DNA of 64,000 bases from Hyphomicrobiales bacterium. GTDB lineage: Bacteria > Pseudomonadota > Alphaproteobacteria > Rhizobiales > Rhizobiaceae. The translations under genes were made by a program, and so were the position numbers. Positions 43,890 through 54,321 of the stretch are shown here, in pieces; within the stretch, counting starts at the first letter, position 1; each line of letters opens with the position of its first letter. A model generated the notes under the pieces. It saw only the letters and a program-made list of their open reading frames with translations, was not told the origin of the DNA and did no database searches. The DNA lies in NCBI GenBank assembly GCA_900468805.1, contig UEIF01000017.1:1-64000 (forward strand). Reading direction: 5' to 3'.

Positions 43890-45356
43890 TCATGCCACCT
43901 CCTCGAACCGCTTCAGTTCAGCGGGCGCACCGACCGTTTCGAGGTAAAATCGCGTCAGCAGGTTCTTAGCCGTCAACTGACGATATTCAGCAGTCGCGCG
44001 CCAGTCCGTCAGCGGCTGGAAGTCGGTGTCGAAGGCCGGGCGCGCAGCCTCTATGGTTGCTTCCGTCCAGGGCTCGCCGATCAACTCGGCCTCGACGCTG
44101 CGGGCGCGCTTGGGCGTTGCCGCCATGCCACCGAGTGCAATGCGGATGTCAGTCACGCGGTCTGTCTCATCCAGCACCAGATAGAAGGCGCCGAGTACGG
44201 CGGTGATATCCTCGTCCCGGCGCTTGCTGATCTTGTAGACTGCGAATTTGGCGTCTGCGACCGGGTAGGGCACGAAGACGCTTTCGACGAATTCGCCTGG
44301 CTGGCGGTCCTGCTTGCCGTAGGCGATGAAGTAATCCTCCAGCGGGATCGTGCGGGCGCCTTCGGCCGAGCGCAGCGTCAATTGCGCGCCGAGTGCGATC
44401 AGGGGCGGCGGGCTGTCGCCGATCGGCGAGCCGTTGGCGATATTGCCGCCGATCGTGCCCATGTTGCGCACCTGATCGCCGCCGATACGGGTGATGAGGC
44501 GGGCAAAGGCGGGGATCTTCCGGGCGATGGTGTCGAGCGCGCGGGTGTAGGTGACGCCGGCGCCGATCGCGATGCCATATTCGCCCGCGGTAATCGTCTG
44601 AAGCTCCGTCAGGTGATTGATGAAGACGACGGGGTTCAGCTGACGCATCTGCTTCGTCACCCAGAGGCCGACATCGGTGGAGCCGGCAACGATGGTCGCC
44701 GTCGGCTCGGCCGCAAGCACCCGCGCAAGCGCGTCAACGGAGCGCGGCACAATGAGGCGGCCTTCTTCTGACACAATCGAGATCGTATCGGATGCCTGCA
44801 TAGCCCAGAGGCGAGAGATGATTTCGGCACGGGTCTTTTCGAGTGGATCGAAGAGGGCGCTCGGTCGCTGCAGGCTCACCTGCTCGGCGGCCTTGACGAT
44901 CGGCTCATAGCCTGTGCAGCGACAGAGATTGCCTTGCAGCGCCTTTTCGATCTCGGCGCGGTCAGGCTTCTCGTTGGACAGCCAGAGGCCGTAAAGGGAC
45001 ATGATAAAGCCGGGCGTGCAGAAGCCGCATTGTGAACCGTGGCAATCGACCATGGCCTGCTGCACCGGATGCAGCGTGCCATCTCTGGCAGCCAGATGCT
45101 CGATCGTCACGACATGGGTCGCTTGCAGCGAGCCAGTGAAGCGGATGCAGGCATTGACGGATTCGTAGAAGAGCTTGCCGTCGATCAGCCGGCCGACCAG
45201 CACGGTGCAGGCGCCGCAATCGCCTTCGGCGCAGCCTTCCTTGGTGCCCGTCAGCCGCCGCTTCAGCCGGAGAAAATCGAGAAGAGTCTCCGTCGGGAGG
45301 ACGTTGCTCAAGGAAACGTCCTCGCCATTGAGGATGAAGCGGATGCTGTCGTTCAT
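43890..45356 (-). CDS. xdhA: Xanthine dehydrogenase small subunit (2Fe-2S and FAD)
   Basis: The protein has 488 residues. The plant-type [2Fe-2S] site is GCAEGDCGACTVL and the second cluster site is CGFCTPGF with CRCTGYEPI. The FAD domain has PTATIVAGSTDVGLWVTKQM and TIGGNIANGSPIGDSPP. It passes electrons from the molybdenum subunit to NAD. It is 29 bp downstream of bdhA and about 80 bp upstream of xdhB on the minus strand. Confidence 0.94.
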   Translation of the reverse strand: MNDSIRFILNGEDVSLSNVLPTETLLDFLRLKRRLTGTKEGCAEGDCGACTVLVGRLIDGKLFYESVNACIRFTGSLQATHVVTIEHLAARDGTLHPVQQAMVDCHGSQCGFCTPGFIMSLYGLWLSNEKPDRAEIEKALQGNLCRCTGYEPIVKAAEQVSLQRPSALFDPLEKTRAEIISRLWAMQASDTISIVSEEGRLIVPRSVDALARVLAAEPTATIVAGSTDVGLWVTKQMRQLNPVVFINHLTELQTITAGEYGIAIGAGVTYTRALDTIARKIPAFARLITRIGGDQVRNMGTIGGNIANGSPIGDSPPPLIALGAQLTLRSAEGARTIPLEDYFIAYGKQDRQPGEFVESVFVPYPVADAKFAVYKISKRRDEDITAVLGAFYLVLDETDRVTDIRIALGGMAATPKRARSVEAELIGEPWTEATIEAARPAFDTDFQPLTDWRATAEYRQLTAKNLLTRFYLETVGAPAELKRFEEVA

Positions 45357-45385
45357 GATATTCCCGGTTGTTTTTCTTAAAATGG

Positions 45386-46162
45386 TTATGCCGCTGTCCA
45401 GCCCCCGTCAATCGAGATATGCGTGCCGGTCACCTGCCGGGCTTCCTCGCTTGCAAGGTAGAGGGCGAGCGCTCCGATCTCCTCGGCCTTGACGAATTCG
45501 TGGGTCGGCTGTGCCTTGAGGATAACCTCGGTCTTGACCTGCTCTTCGGTCATGCCGCGCGCTTTGGCGGTATCGGGGATCTGCTTTTCGACGAGCGGGG
45601 TCAGCACGTAGCCGGGGCAGATGGCGTTTACCGTCACACCGAATTCGGCAAGCTCGAGTGCTGCCGTCTTCGTCAGACCCAATATACCATGTTTTGCCGC
45701 TACATAGGCAGATTTGAAGGGCGAGGCGACCAGACCATGCGCCGAAGCGATGTTGATGATGCGGCCGGACTTTCTGGCCTTCATCAGCGGGATCGCGGCA
45801 CGCATCGTATGAAAAGAGCTGGACAGATTGATCGCGATGATCTGATCCCATTTCTCGATCGGGAAATCCTCGATCTTTTCGACATGCTGGATGCCGGCAT
45901 TGTTGACGAGCACATCGACCGTTCCGAAGGTCTTGCCGGCAGTCTCGATCAGATCGGCAATCTCTGATGGCTTCGTCATGTCGGCCGGGTGATAGAGTGC
46001 CTTCGCTTTCGACGATGATTCAAGGCGTTCGATTATCGCCTTGATTTCGTCGTCCTTTCCGAAGCCGTTGATGACGACGTTGTCGCCCCTGGCGGCAAAG
46101 GCGGTGGCGATCGCAAGCCCGATACCGCTGGTGGAGCCGGTGACGACGACGGATCTGCTCAT
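45386..46162 (-). CDS. bdhA: 3-hydroxybutyrate dehydrogenase (SDR family)
   Basis: This 258-residue short-chain dehydrogenase has TGSTSGIGLAIA (NAD binding), NNAGIQ, the catalytic Ser in NIASAHG and Tyr-x3-Lys in SAYVAAKHG. IQHVEKIEDFPIEKWDQIIAIN and the C-terminal QPTHEFVKAEEIGALALYL are typical of D-3-hydroxybutyrate dehydrogenase, which interconverts 3-hydroxybutyrate and acetoacetate in polyhydroxybutyrate use. GGGAGGAAG precedes the ATG. It heads the bdhA-xdhABC run; an adjacent bdhA-xdhA arrangement has been noted in Sinorhizobium (recall). Confidence 0.88.
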   Translation of the reverse strand: MSRSVVVTGSTSGIGLAIATAFAARGDNVVINGFGKDDEIKAIIERLESSSKAKALYHPADMTKPSEIADLIETAGKTFGTVDVLVNNAGIQHVEKIEDFPIEKWDQIIAINLSSSFHTMRAAIPLMKARKSGRIINIASAHGLVASPFKSAYVAAKHGILGLTKTAALELAEFGVTVNAICPGYVLTPLVEKQIPDTAKARGMTEEQVKTEVILKAQPTHEFVKAEEIGALALYLASEEARQVTGTHISIDGGWTAA

Positions 46163-46343
46163 GCTTCTTCCTCCCTGGATGCGAGATGCTGCATTGCAGC
46201 GTCAGCGCGAGGTTATGCCCAAAGGCGGCGTGCTGGCAATCGGGAAGTGGCTGAGAGGCCAGACCGCCACTTACGCCCTTCCAAGCCAGGCGGACCTGCC
46301 CTATTGATTTGCCACGGCAACAGCATGCAGCGGGAGGAATCGC

Positions 46344-47837
<1,494 letters not shown>

Positions 47838-47851
47838 TTCTTTCTATTTAC

Positions 47852-47894
47852 GCAATTCCGGACGCAAAACCGCTGCAGACTTTTGCTGGAATTG
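47852..47894. repeat. Rhizobial palindromic intergenic repeat, copy 2
   Basis: This copy runs from GCAATTCCGGACGCAAAACC to TTTTGCTGGAATTGC. Arms GCAATTCC/GGAATTGC and GCAAAA/TTTTGC pair around a short loop, giving a stronger hairpin than copy 1 at 34261-34304. It lies between the convergent glpK and GlxA-type genes. Confidence 0.65.
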
Positions 47895-47896
47895 CG

Positions 47897-48868
47897 CTAG
47901 GCCACCGGGTTCATATGAGAATATTGCTTGCGGTATTCCGCAGGTGTGACGCCAAGATGGCGCGTGAAGGCGCGGCGCAGGGTGTCGTCGTCGGCAAAAC
48001 CGCATTCGCTGGCCACCTGTTTCGGCGCATGGCCGCTTTCGAGCAGCCGGCGGGCAGCCGTGATGCGACTGGATTCGACCCAGCTTGCCGGTGTCATCCC
48101 GACCTCTTCGCGGAAGAGGCGGGCGAAATGACGAGGGCTGAGTTCCATCCGGCGGGCGAGTTCCGCCACGCTATGATCGACGGCCGGATTGGCTGCGATC
48201 CAACGCTGCACCTCCTGCAATGCCGAGCGGCCCGCAGGGGCGGCTTCGCCCTTGCGGCTGAACTGCATCTGGCCGCCCGGACGCTTGAAGAACATGACGA
48301 GTTGGGCGGCGGTGCGCATTGCCACGTCACGGCCGAGATCTTCTTCGACGAGGGAGAGAGCGAGGTCCAAGCCGGCTGTAACTCCGGCGGCGGTTCTTAA
48401 CTCTCCATCGGCCACATGGATCGCGTCTTCCTCCACCGTTACGGAGGGATAGACCTGCCTCAGTTTCTCTGCGACGGCCCAATGGGTCGTCACCCGCCGG
48501 CCATCGAGCAGCCCTGCAGCGGCGAGCAGAAACGCGCCACTGCAGACCGAGCCGTAACGCCGGGCCCTCGGTGCGGTCTTGCCGAGCCATGTCAGCAGCT
48601 TTGCATCGGGCTCGATCTCGGCCGCATTGGGGCAGCCGGCGACGAGCAGCGTATCCAGCGGACCGACCTCATCCTCGATCGTGTAGTCGGCGACCAGCCT
48701 CACGCCGGAAGAGCTACGGATATGGCCGTGGTTGGCGGCGATGACGACCGGGCGATAGGCCTCCTTGCCGCTCTGGAGATTGGCCTCGGCGAAGACGTCG
48801 AGCGGGCCGGAGACATCCAGAAGCTGGACGCCGGGAACGGCAAGGATAGCGATGTTCCTGGGTTTCAT
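47897..48868 (-). CDS. GlxA-family transcriptional regulator (DJ-1/PfpI plus AraC domains)
   Basis: The protein has 323 residues. The N-terminal half is a class I amidotransferase-like DJ-1/PfpI fold (NIAILAVPGVQLLDVSGPLDVFAEA; YGSVCSGAFLLAAAGLLDGRR). The C-terminal half is an AraC-type pair of helix-turn-helices (SVAELARRMELSPRHFARLFREEVG; PKQVASECGFADDDTLRRAFTRHLG). Such regulators respond to amines or amino acid derivatives; the effector here is unknown. It is divergent from the HD-domain gene at 48986, which it may control. Confidence 0.87.
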   Translation of the reverse strand: MKPRNIAILAVPGVQLLDVSGPLDVFAEANLQSGKEAYRPVVIAANHGHIRSSSGVRLVADYTIEDEVGPLDTLLVAGCPNAAEIEPDAKLLTWLGKTAPRARRYGSVCSGAFLLAAAGLLDGRRVTTHWAVAEKLRQVYPSVTVEEDAIHVADGELRTAAGVTAGLDLALSLVEEDLGRDVAMRTAAQLVMFFKRPGGQMQFSRKGEAAPAGRSALQEVQRWIAANPAVDHSVAELARRMELSPRHFARLFREEVGMTPASWVESSRITAARRLLESGHAPKQVASECGFADDDTLRRAFTRHLGVTPAEYRKQYSHMNPVA

Positions 48869-48985
48869 CTGACGGCCTCATGTCCGCGGCGGAATGGTTT
48901 TGGCAGAAAATGACGGATGGCGTCGATTGCCGCCATCGTTGGCCGCTTTTACTCTCCCTGACATCCACCATCAAGGAGAAAGACG

Positions 48986-49627
48986 ATGACATTGACGATT
49001 GGCGATATCAGCATTCCAGACAGCAAGCTGGCACGCGACATCACCGCGCTGGTTCGGGACACGGAGTCGCCGCTGCTCTTTCACCATTCCAGCCGGGTCT
49101 ACTATTTCGGCGCACTCTCGGGAAAGCGCCGTGGGCTGAAGTTCGACCCTGAACTGCTCTATGCTGGCGCCATGTTCCACGACATGGGACTGACGCATCA
49201 GCACAGTTCGGAGCATGAGCGTTTCGAGGTCGATGGCGCCAATGCCGCTCGTGATTTCCTCAGGAGTCACGGCATCTCGCAGGGCGATATCGACACGGTC
49301 TGGACGGCAATTGCGCTGCATACGACGCCCGGCATTCCGCAGCACATGCATCCGGTTGTGGCGCTGGTGACGGCAGGCGTGGAGATGGACGTGCTCGGCA
49401 TCGATTATCACGGTTTCCATGATACCGATCGCGAAGCTGTGGTGCATGCGCATCCGCGCACGCCGCATTTCAAGGAGGATATCCTCCAGACATTCTATGA
49501 CGGCATCAAGCACAAGCCGGAAACGACCTTCGGCAATGTGAAGGCGGATGTGCTGGCCGATAAGGACCCGCATTTCCACAGAGGCAATTTCTGCAGTGTG
49601 ATCCGCAACTCTGCCTGGGTCGGCTAG
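48986..49627 (+). CDS. HD domain-containing protein
   Basis: The protein has 213 residues. The HD phosphohydrolase signature is split as FHHSSRVYYFG, AMFHDMGLTHQ and later IALHTTPGIP with H-rich follow-up, suggesting a metal-dependent phosphohydrolase or related lyase. The pattern resembles stand-alone HD proteins such as cyanamide hydratase-like enzymes. AAGGAG precedes the ATG. It is divergent from the GlxA-type regulator. Confidence 0.78.
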   Translation: MTLTIGDISIPDSKLARDITALVRDTESPLLFHHSSRVYYFGALSGKRRGLKFDPELLYAGAMFHDMGLTHQHSSEHERFEVDGANAARDFLRSHGISQGDIDTVWTAIALHTTPGIPQHMHPVVALVTAGVEMDVLGIDYHGFHDTDREAVVHAHPRTPHFKEDILQTFYDGIKHKPETTFGNVKADVLADKDPHFHRGNFCSVIRNSAWVG

Positions 49628-49642
49628 AGTATTCGAAAACTC

Positions 49643-49672
49643 CAGGCAGGCGGCTTTGAGGCCGCCTGCCTG
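49643..49672. terminator. Bidirectional terminator
   Basis: A perfect 12-bp stem (CAGGCAGGCGGC at 49643-49654, GCCGCCTGCCTG at 49661-49672) with a 6-base loop lies between convergent genes ending at 49627 and 49679. TTCTCGTT follows on the plus strand, a modest T-rich tail; it can serve both directions. Confidence 0.75.
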
Positions 49673-49678
49673 TTCTCG

Positions 49679-50641
49679 TTACTTCTTCAGCCAAGGTGTC
49701 GCTGTGCTCCAGAAGATCACGTTGGCGCCGAGATAATCCTGCGCGAAGGCGGTGAACTCTTCCTTGGTGAAGGGCTTCCTGGTCGCCGGGTTCTTGTAGG
49801 TCAGCGTCGGCTCCTGCACGGCGAGGCCGACATAGGAGAGTTTGCCCTTGTATTTGTTGAAGAAGGGGTAGGAATTCTTCATCTGCGCCTTGCGGTTCGG
49901 CACGATATCGGGACCGCCGAGGCCGACATTGTTCTGCTCCGCAAAATCGAAGAGGCGGCCCATATAGTTGTGGTCGTTCTCCCATTCGCAGGGCCAGAAA
50001 TTCACATATTGCACGACCAGCGATTTTCCGAACGCCTTGCGGGCGAAGGCGAGGTTTTCCATCTCGGCCGAGAAATAGGCGTCACAGGAGAAGCCTTTCG
50101 GCTCGTGCTTCGGATCGAGATCGATCGACGTTTCCGGCAAGTTGATGCCGTAGATCTGACCGTCGAACTTTTCGGCAAGTGCCGTCAGGAGCGCCTGATA
50201 TCGCTCGCGAACGGCCGGGTTCCACTGCTGCGCGACCCAGCCGGAACCGACCGGCTTGTTTTCGCCGGGATTGTCGAGTTGCGGGGTCAGGCCGCCGTCA
50301 TATTCCGGCTCGGTCAGCATGTAGTCCGGAATGTTGCGCGCCTTCGGATTGAAGAAGCGGTCCTGCACCTGGATGAACATCTTTTTGTTCAGCCCCTTGG
50401 CAATGGCGAGATCCTGCTCGATTGCCGAAAAATCATACTGACCCTTCGCCGTCTCCAACCCCTTCCAATTATAGACGACCTGCACGCCACCGATATCGGG
50501 CCGAGCGAGCTTCGCCTTTGCGGCGGCGAGATCGCCGGAGCCCATATAGAGGAAGTTTTCGGGAGCGGAGGCGGCATGGGCAGCCTGCATCGGCAGGGCG
50601 AGGGTGGCGAGCGCGACGAGAAGTCTCTGAGATTTGTTCAT
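49679..50641 (-). CDS. Secreted TIM-barrel-like (glycoside hydrolase-like) protein
   Basis: The protein has 320 residues. A signal peptide (1-23, ending QAAHA) is followed by a pattern typical of glycoside hydrolase barrels: GVQVVYNWKGLETAKGQYDFSAIEQDL, MFIQVQDRFF, YGINLPETSID (candidate acid/base Glu) and VGLAVQEPTL (candidate nucleophile Glu). No specific GH family can be named. It is presumably periplasmic or secreted and acts on an unknown polysaccharide or glycoside. Confidence 0.6.
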   Translation of the reverse strand: MNKSQRLLVALATLALPMQAAHAASAPENFLYMGSGDLAAAKAKLARPDIGGVQVVYNWKGLETAKGQYDFSAIEQDLAIAKGLNKKMFIQVQDRFFNPKARNIPDYMLTEPEYDGGLTPQLDNPGENKPVGSGWVAQQWNPAVRERYQALLTALAEKFDGQIYGINLPETSIDLDPKHEPKGFSCDAYFSAEMENLAFARKAFGKSLVVQYVNFWPCEWENDHNYMGRLFDFAEQNNVGLGGPDIVPNRKAQMKNSYPFFNKYKGKLSYVGLAVQEPTLTYKNPATRKPFTKEEFTAFAQDYLGANVIFWSTATPWLKK

Positions 50642-50846
50642 GGGGTTCTCGAATAGAAAGGTGATGGAAAGCGCGCAAAGCTCTCGGGATCAAATCGGGC
50701 AACTCAATGGCGGCGATTGCCGAGCCCATGCGCACAGTTAATCAGGCCGCTTCCATCAGATTTACTCGTTTTACCATCCGCAATTTTTTGATGCGCCCTG
50801 TCGGCCAAGCGGTTACTCATTCGTCATTCGGAAAGAGGAGCTACCG

Positions 50847-51221
50847 ATGCTTTACGCAATCCTTTGCTACGCCAATGAAGAAACCGTCTTCGCCTGGACC
50901 GAGGAGGAAGAGGCTGCCGTCATGGGAAATCTCCATGCCGTGATCGAGCCGCTCGCCGCTGCCGGCAAGCTCGGCCCGACAGGCCGGCTGATGCCGACGA
51001 CGGCCGCGACGACCGTGCGCAAGGGCAAGGACGAGGCGTTTGTGGTCGATGGCCCGTTTGCGGAAACCAAGGAGGCGCTTCTCGGCTTCTACACGGTTGA
51101 TTTCGAGACGCTTGATGAGGCGATTGCCTTTTCCAAAGAGCTTTCGGCGGTCAATCCGGGTTCCACCTCTTACGAAATTCGGCCGTTCTACACCTTCAGG
51201 CCGGGAGAGACCGCATCATGA
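50847..51221 (+). CDS. YciI-family (DGPF) protein partnered with ECF sigma factor
   Basis: This 124-residue YCII/DGPF-family protein has VVDGPFAETKEALLGFYTVDFETLDEA, which holds the DGPF motif. GAGGAG precedes the ATG. The next gene, an ECF42-type sigma factor, overlaps its stop by 4 bp. This coupling is the defining context of the ECF42 group, where YciI-like proteins are presumed to be part of the regulated or sensing module. Confidence 0.88.
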   Translation: MLYAILCYANEETVFAWTEEEEAAVMGNLHAVIEPLAAAGKLGPTGRLMPTTAATTVRKGKDEAFVVDGPFAETKEALLGFYTVDFETLDEAIAFSKELSAVNPGSTSYEIRPFYTFRPGETAS

Positions 51222-52480
51222 CAGACATTGCCTGGATCGACCTCGCGCTTGCCTCGGCCCGGCCGAAGGCGCTCGGCGCGCTGCTACGCTATTTCCGCAA
51301 TCTCGATACGGCGGAGGAGGCGTTTCAGGAGGCATGCCTGAGGGCGATCCGGACATGGCCGGAAAAGGGGCCGCCGCGTGACCCGACGGCCTGGCTGATC
51401 TTCGTCGGCCGCAACAGCGGCATCGATGCGGTGCGCAAGAGGGCGAAGATCCAGGCCCTGCCCGACGAGGACCAGATTTCCGATACGGAGGACGCCGAAA
51501 GCGATATCGCCGATCGGTTGGACGATTCCCATTATCGCGACGATATCCTCCGGCTGCTCTTCATCTGCTGCCATCCGGACCTGCCGGCCACCCAGCAGAT
51601 CGCATTGGCGCTACGCATCGTCTCCGGCCTGTCGGTGATGCAGATCGCTCGCGCTTTCCTCGTTTCCGAAAGCGCGATGGAGCAGCGTATTACCCGCGCC
51701 AAGGCGCGAGTGGCAAAGGCTGGCGTGCCGTTCGAGACGCCCAGCCCGCAAGAGAGGGCCGAGCGGCTGGTGATCGTCAGCACGATGATCTATCTGATCT
51801 TCAACGAAGGCTACAGCCAGGCCGACCCGAAGCAGGAGGCGGCTGCCTTCAGCGACGAGGCGATCCGGCTGGCACGGCTGATGCTGCACATCTTCCCCGC
51901 CGAGCCGGAACTGATGGGGCTGCTTTCCCTGATGCTGCTGCAGATTTCCCGCCGGCAGGCGCGCTTCAACACCGAAGACGAGATCGTGCTTCTGGAAGAT
52001 CAGGACCGCTCTCTCTGGAACCGGCCGTTCATCAACGAGGCGCTGGCGCTGCTCGACAAGGCACTGCGTCACCGCAAGCCCGGTCCCTATCAGCTTCAGG
52101 CGGCGATTGCCGCCGTCCATTCCCGCGCAAAACGCGCCGAAGATACCGACTGGGTGGAAATCGATCTGCTTTATCGCGCGCTCGAACGTGTCCAGCCTTC
52201 GCCCGTGGTAACGCTCAACCGCGCGGTCGTGGTCTCAAAGCTGAATGGACCCCAGGAAGCGCTCGATCTCATCGAGCCACTCGGCGAGAAACTCGACGGC
52301 TATTTCTATTATCATGGCCTGCGCGGCAACTTGCTGAAGCAGCTCGGCCGCATTGCACCGGCGCGCATAGCCTTCGATCGCGCCATCGCGCTTGCGCACT
52401 CGGCGACGGAAGCTGCGCATATCCGCCGGCAGATCGACAAGATGCAGGAAGAGGCGGCGCAGCCTGTCGCGAGAACGTAG
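51218..52480 (+). CDS. ECF42-type RNA polymerase sigma factor with C-terminal extension
   Basis: The protein has 420 residues. Sigma region 2 is around LRYFRNLDTAEEAFQEACLRAIRTW and DPTAWLIFVGRNSGIDAVRK; region 4 is around LALRIVSGLSVMQIARAFLVSESAMEQRITRAKARV. About 230 further residues follow as a helical, TPR-like domain (including IYLIFNEGYSQADPKQEAAAF), characteristic of the ECF42 group and needed for its activity (family knowledge). It is translationally coupled to the YciI gene and there is no anti-sigma gene nearby. Confidence 0.88.
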   Translation: MTDIAWIDLALASARPKALGALLRYFRNLDTAEEAFQEACLRAIRTWPEKGPPRDPTAWLIFVGRNSGIDAVRKRAKIQALPDEDQISDTEDAESDIADRLDDSHYRDDILRLLFICCHPDLPATQQIALALRIVSGLSVMQIARAFLVSESAMEQRITRAKARVAKAGVPFETPSPQERAERLVIVSTMIYLIFNEGYSQADPKQEAAAFSDEAIRLARLMLHIFPAEPELMGLLSLMLLQISRRQARFNTEDEIVLLEDQDRSLWNRPFINEALALLDKALRHRKPGPYQLQAAIAAVHSRAKRAEDTDWVEIDLLYRALERVQPSPVVTLNRAVVVSKLNGPQEALDLIEPLGEKLDGYFYYHGLRGNLLKQLGRIAPARIAFDRAIALAHSATEAAHIRRQIDKMQEEAAQPVART

Positions 52481-52604
52481 TCTCGTTTCCTGTTCGATCG
52501 AAACGACAATTCATCACATTCGCTGCTGGTATCCGCAACCAGGTTGAATTGGTGGAGCCGCTCTTTTGCCCATAGGGTGGCGGCATTTCAGCAGGGAATT
52601 TCGG

Positions 52605-53111
52605 ATGACCATCTCCATCGCGCCAATCACCGTCGATACTATCGACAAGTATCACCACGTTCTCGGTGCCGTTGCGCGGGAACGGAAATATCTGGCGCGC
52701 GAAGACGCGCCGCCGATCGAACGGAGCAGGGCCTTCGTGCTTGAGAATATGGAGCGGGGCAATCCGCACTTCGTTGCGCTCGATGGCGTCAGCGTCGTCG
52801 GCTGGTGCGATGTCAGACGTAATACCGAGCTCAATGCACTGCATGCCGGAATGCTCGGAATGGGAATGCTTGCCGATTACCGCGGGAAGGGCATCGGCAG
52901 CCGCCTGATGGAGGCGGCGCTTGCCGCGGCATGGTCCATCGGGCTGACCCGGATCGAGCTCAGCGTGAATGCCTCCAATCAGCGGGCCATTCGTCTCTAC
53001 GAGAAATCCGGTTTCGAGTATGAGGGTGTATTGCGCAATGCAATCATGCTTGATGGCGACTATCAGGACGTGGTGATCATGGGTATTCTGGCCGAACCGC
53101 GGCTATGCTGA
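52605..53111 (+). CDS. GNAT-family N-acetyltransferase
   Basis: The protein has 168 residues. The acetyl-CoA binding motif is LGMGMLADYRGKGIGSRLMEAAL, followed by the conserved N-x-x-A-x-x-LY segment (NASNQRAIRLYEKSGFEYEG). It resembles RimI/PhnO-like or ribosomal-protein acetyltransferases, but the substrate is unknown. The start at 52605 fits the family; an upstream in-frame start at 52566 is weaker. Confidence 0.82.
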   Translation: MTISIAPITVDTIDKYHHVLGAVARERKYLAREDAPPIERSRAFVLENMERGNPHFVALDGVSVVGWCDVRRNTELNALHAGMLGMGMLADYRGKGIGSRLMEAALAAAWSIGLTRIELSVNASNQRAIRLYEKSGFEYEGVLRNAIMLDGDYQDVVIMGILAEPRLC

Positions 53112-53219
53112 CGAGGTGTTCCGGCTATCGATTTTCTCGAAGCTATCGTTCCAGAATTTCTGTTTGCTCTTCACTCGCGGCGTCCTTATCTCGAGGCTGA
53201 ATTCAAGAGGATGCCGACC

Positions 53220-54281
53220 ATGGAACTGGGTCTTTATACATTCGCAGACGTCAACCCCAATCCGTCCCGCAACAAGGGTGTGGAAGGGGCCGAGCGGATC
53301 AAGCATCTGATCGAGGAGATCGAGCTTGCCGATCAGGTCGGGCTCGATGTCTTCGGGCTCGGCGAACATCACCGGCCTGATTATGTGGCCTCGGCGCCGG
53401 TGGTTGCGCTGGCAGCGGCTGCGGTGAAGACGAAGAATATTCGTCTCACCAGCGCCGTCACGGTTCTCTCCTCCGACGATCCTGTGCGGGTGTTCCAGCA
53501 GTTTGCGACGCTCGATCTGATCTCCAACGGCCGTGCAGAAATCATGGCGGGACGCGGCTCCTTTATCGAATCCTTCCCGCTCTTCGGCTACAATCTCGAA
53601 GATTACGACCAGCTTTTCGAGGAGAAGCTCGATCTTCTCCTGGCGCTGCGCGATGGCGAGATAGTCGACTGGAAGGGCGAGCTCCGCGCGCCGATCCAGG
53701 GACGCGGCGTCTATCCGCGGCCGCTGCAGGATCCGTTGCCACTGTGGATCGCGGTAGGCGGTACGCCGCAATCCGTTGCCCGCGCGGGTGCGCTCGGCTT
53801 GCCTGTGGCGATCGCCATCATCGGCGGCGAATATCCGCGCTTTGCGCCGCTGCTGGATCTCTATCGGGAGGCTGCCCGCCGGGCAGGGCAGGATGCGGCG
53901 AAGCTGAAGACCAGCATCAACGTGCATGGTTTCATAGCCGATACGACAGAGGCCGCTGCCGACCAGTTCTACGGCCCGCAGGCGGAAGTGATGAACCGCA
54001 TCGGCCGCGAGCGCGGCTGGGGTCCGACGAGCCGGGCGCATTTCGACATGTCGCGCGGCCCGACCGGCAATCTCTTCCTCGGCGATCCGGAAGTGGTGGC
54101 CGAGAAGATCATTGCCGCCCACAAGGTTTTCCGCAACGACCGCTTCCTGCTGCAGATGGCGATCGGCCTGATGCCGCACGACCAGATCATGCGCGGCATC
54201 GAACTCTACGGCACAAAAGTCGCACCGATCGTCAGAAAGGCATTGACTGAGGCTTCCGAAGGCGCGAAAGCCACCGCTTGA
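53220..54281 (+). CDS. LLM-class flavin-dependent oxidoreductase
   Basis: This 353-residue luciferase-like monooxygenase shows [32 protein letters not shown] and the phosphate-binding [28 protein letters not shown]. It matches the subgroup typified by Agrobacterium Atu2307 (recall). It likely uses reduced FMN to oxidise an unknown small molecule. The start at 53220 has AAGAGG nine bases upstream; an ATG at 53211 is too close to that site. Confidence 0.85.
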   Translation: MELGLYTFADVNPNPSRNKGVEGAERIKHLIEEIELADQVGLDVFGLGEHHRPDYVASAPVVALAAAAVKTKNIRLTSAVTVLSSDDPVRVFQQFATLDLISNGRAEIMAGRGSFIESFPLFGYNLEDYDQLFEEKLDLLLALRDGEIVDWKGELRAPIQGRGVYPRPLQDPLPLWIAVGGTPQSVARAGALGLPVAIAIIGGEYPRFAPLLDLYREAARRAGQDAAKLKTSINVHGFIADTTEAAADQFYGPQAEVMNRIGRERGWGPTSRAHFDMSRGPTGNLFLGDPEVVAEKIIAAHKVFRNDRFLLQMAIGLMPHDQIMRGIELYGTKVAPIVRKALTEASEGAKATA

Positions 54282-54321
54282 CGCAGAGCCTGTCGCTCTC
54301 GGGTAAAATCCGGAACGGTCT

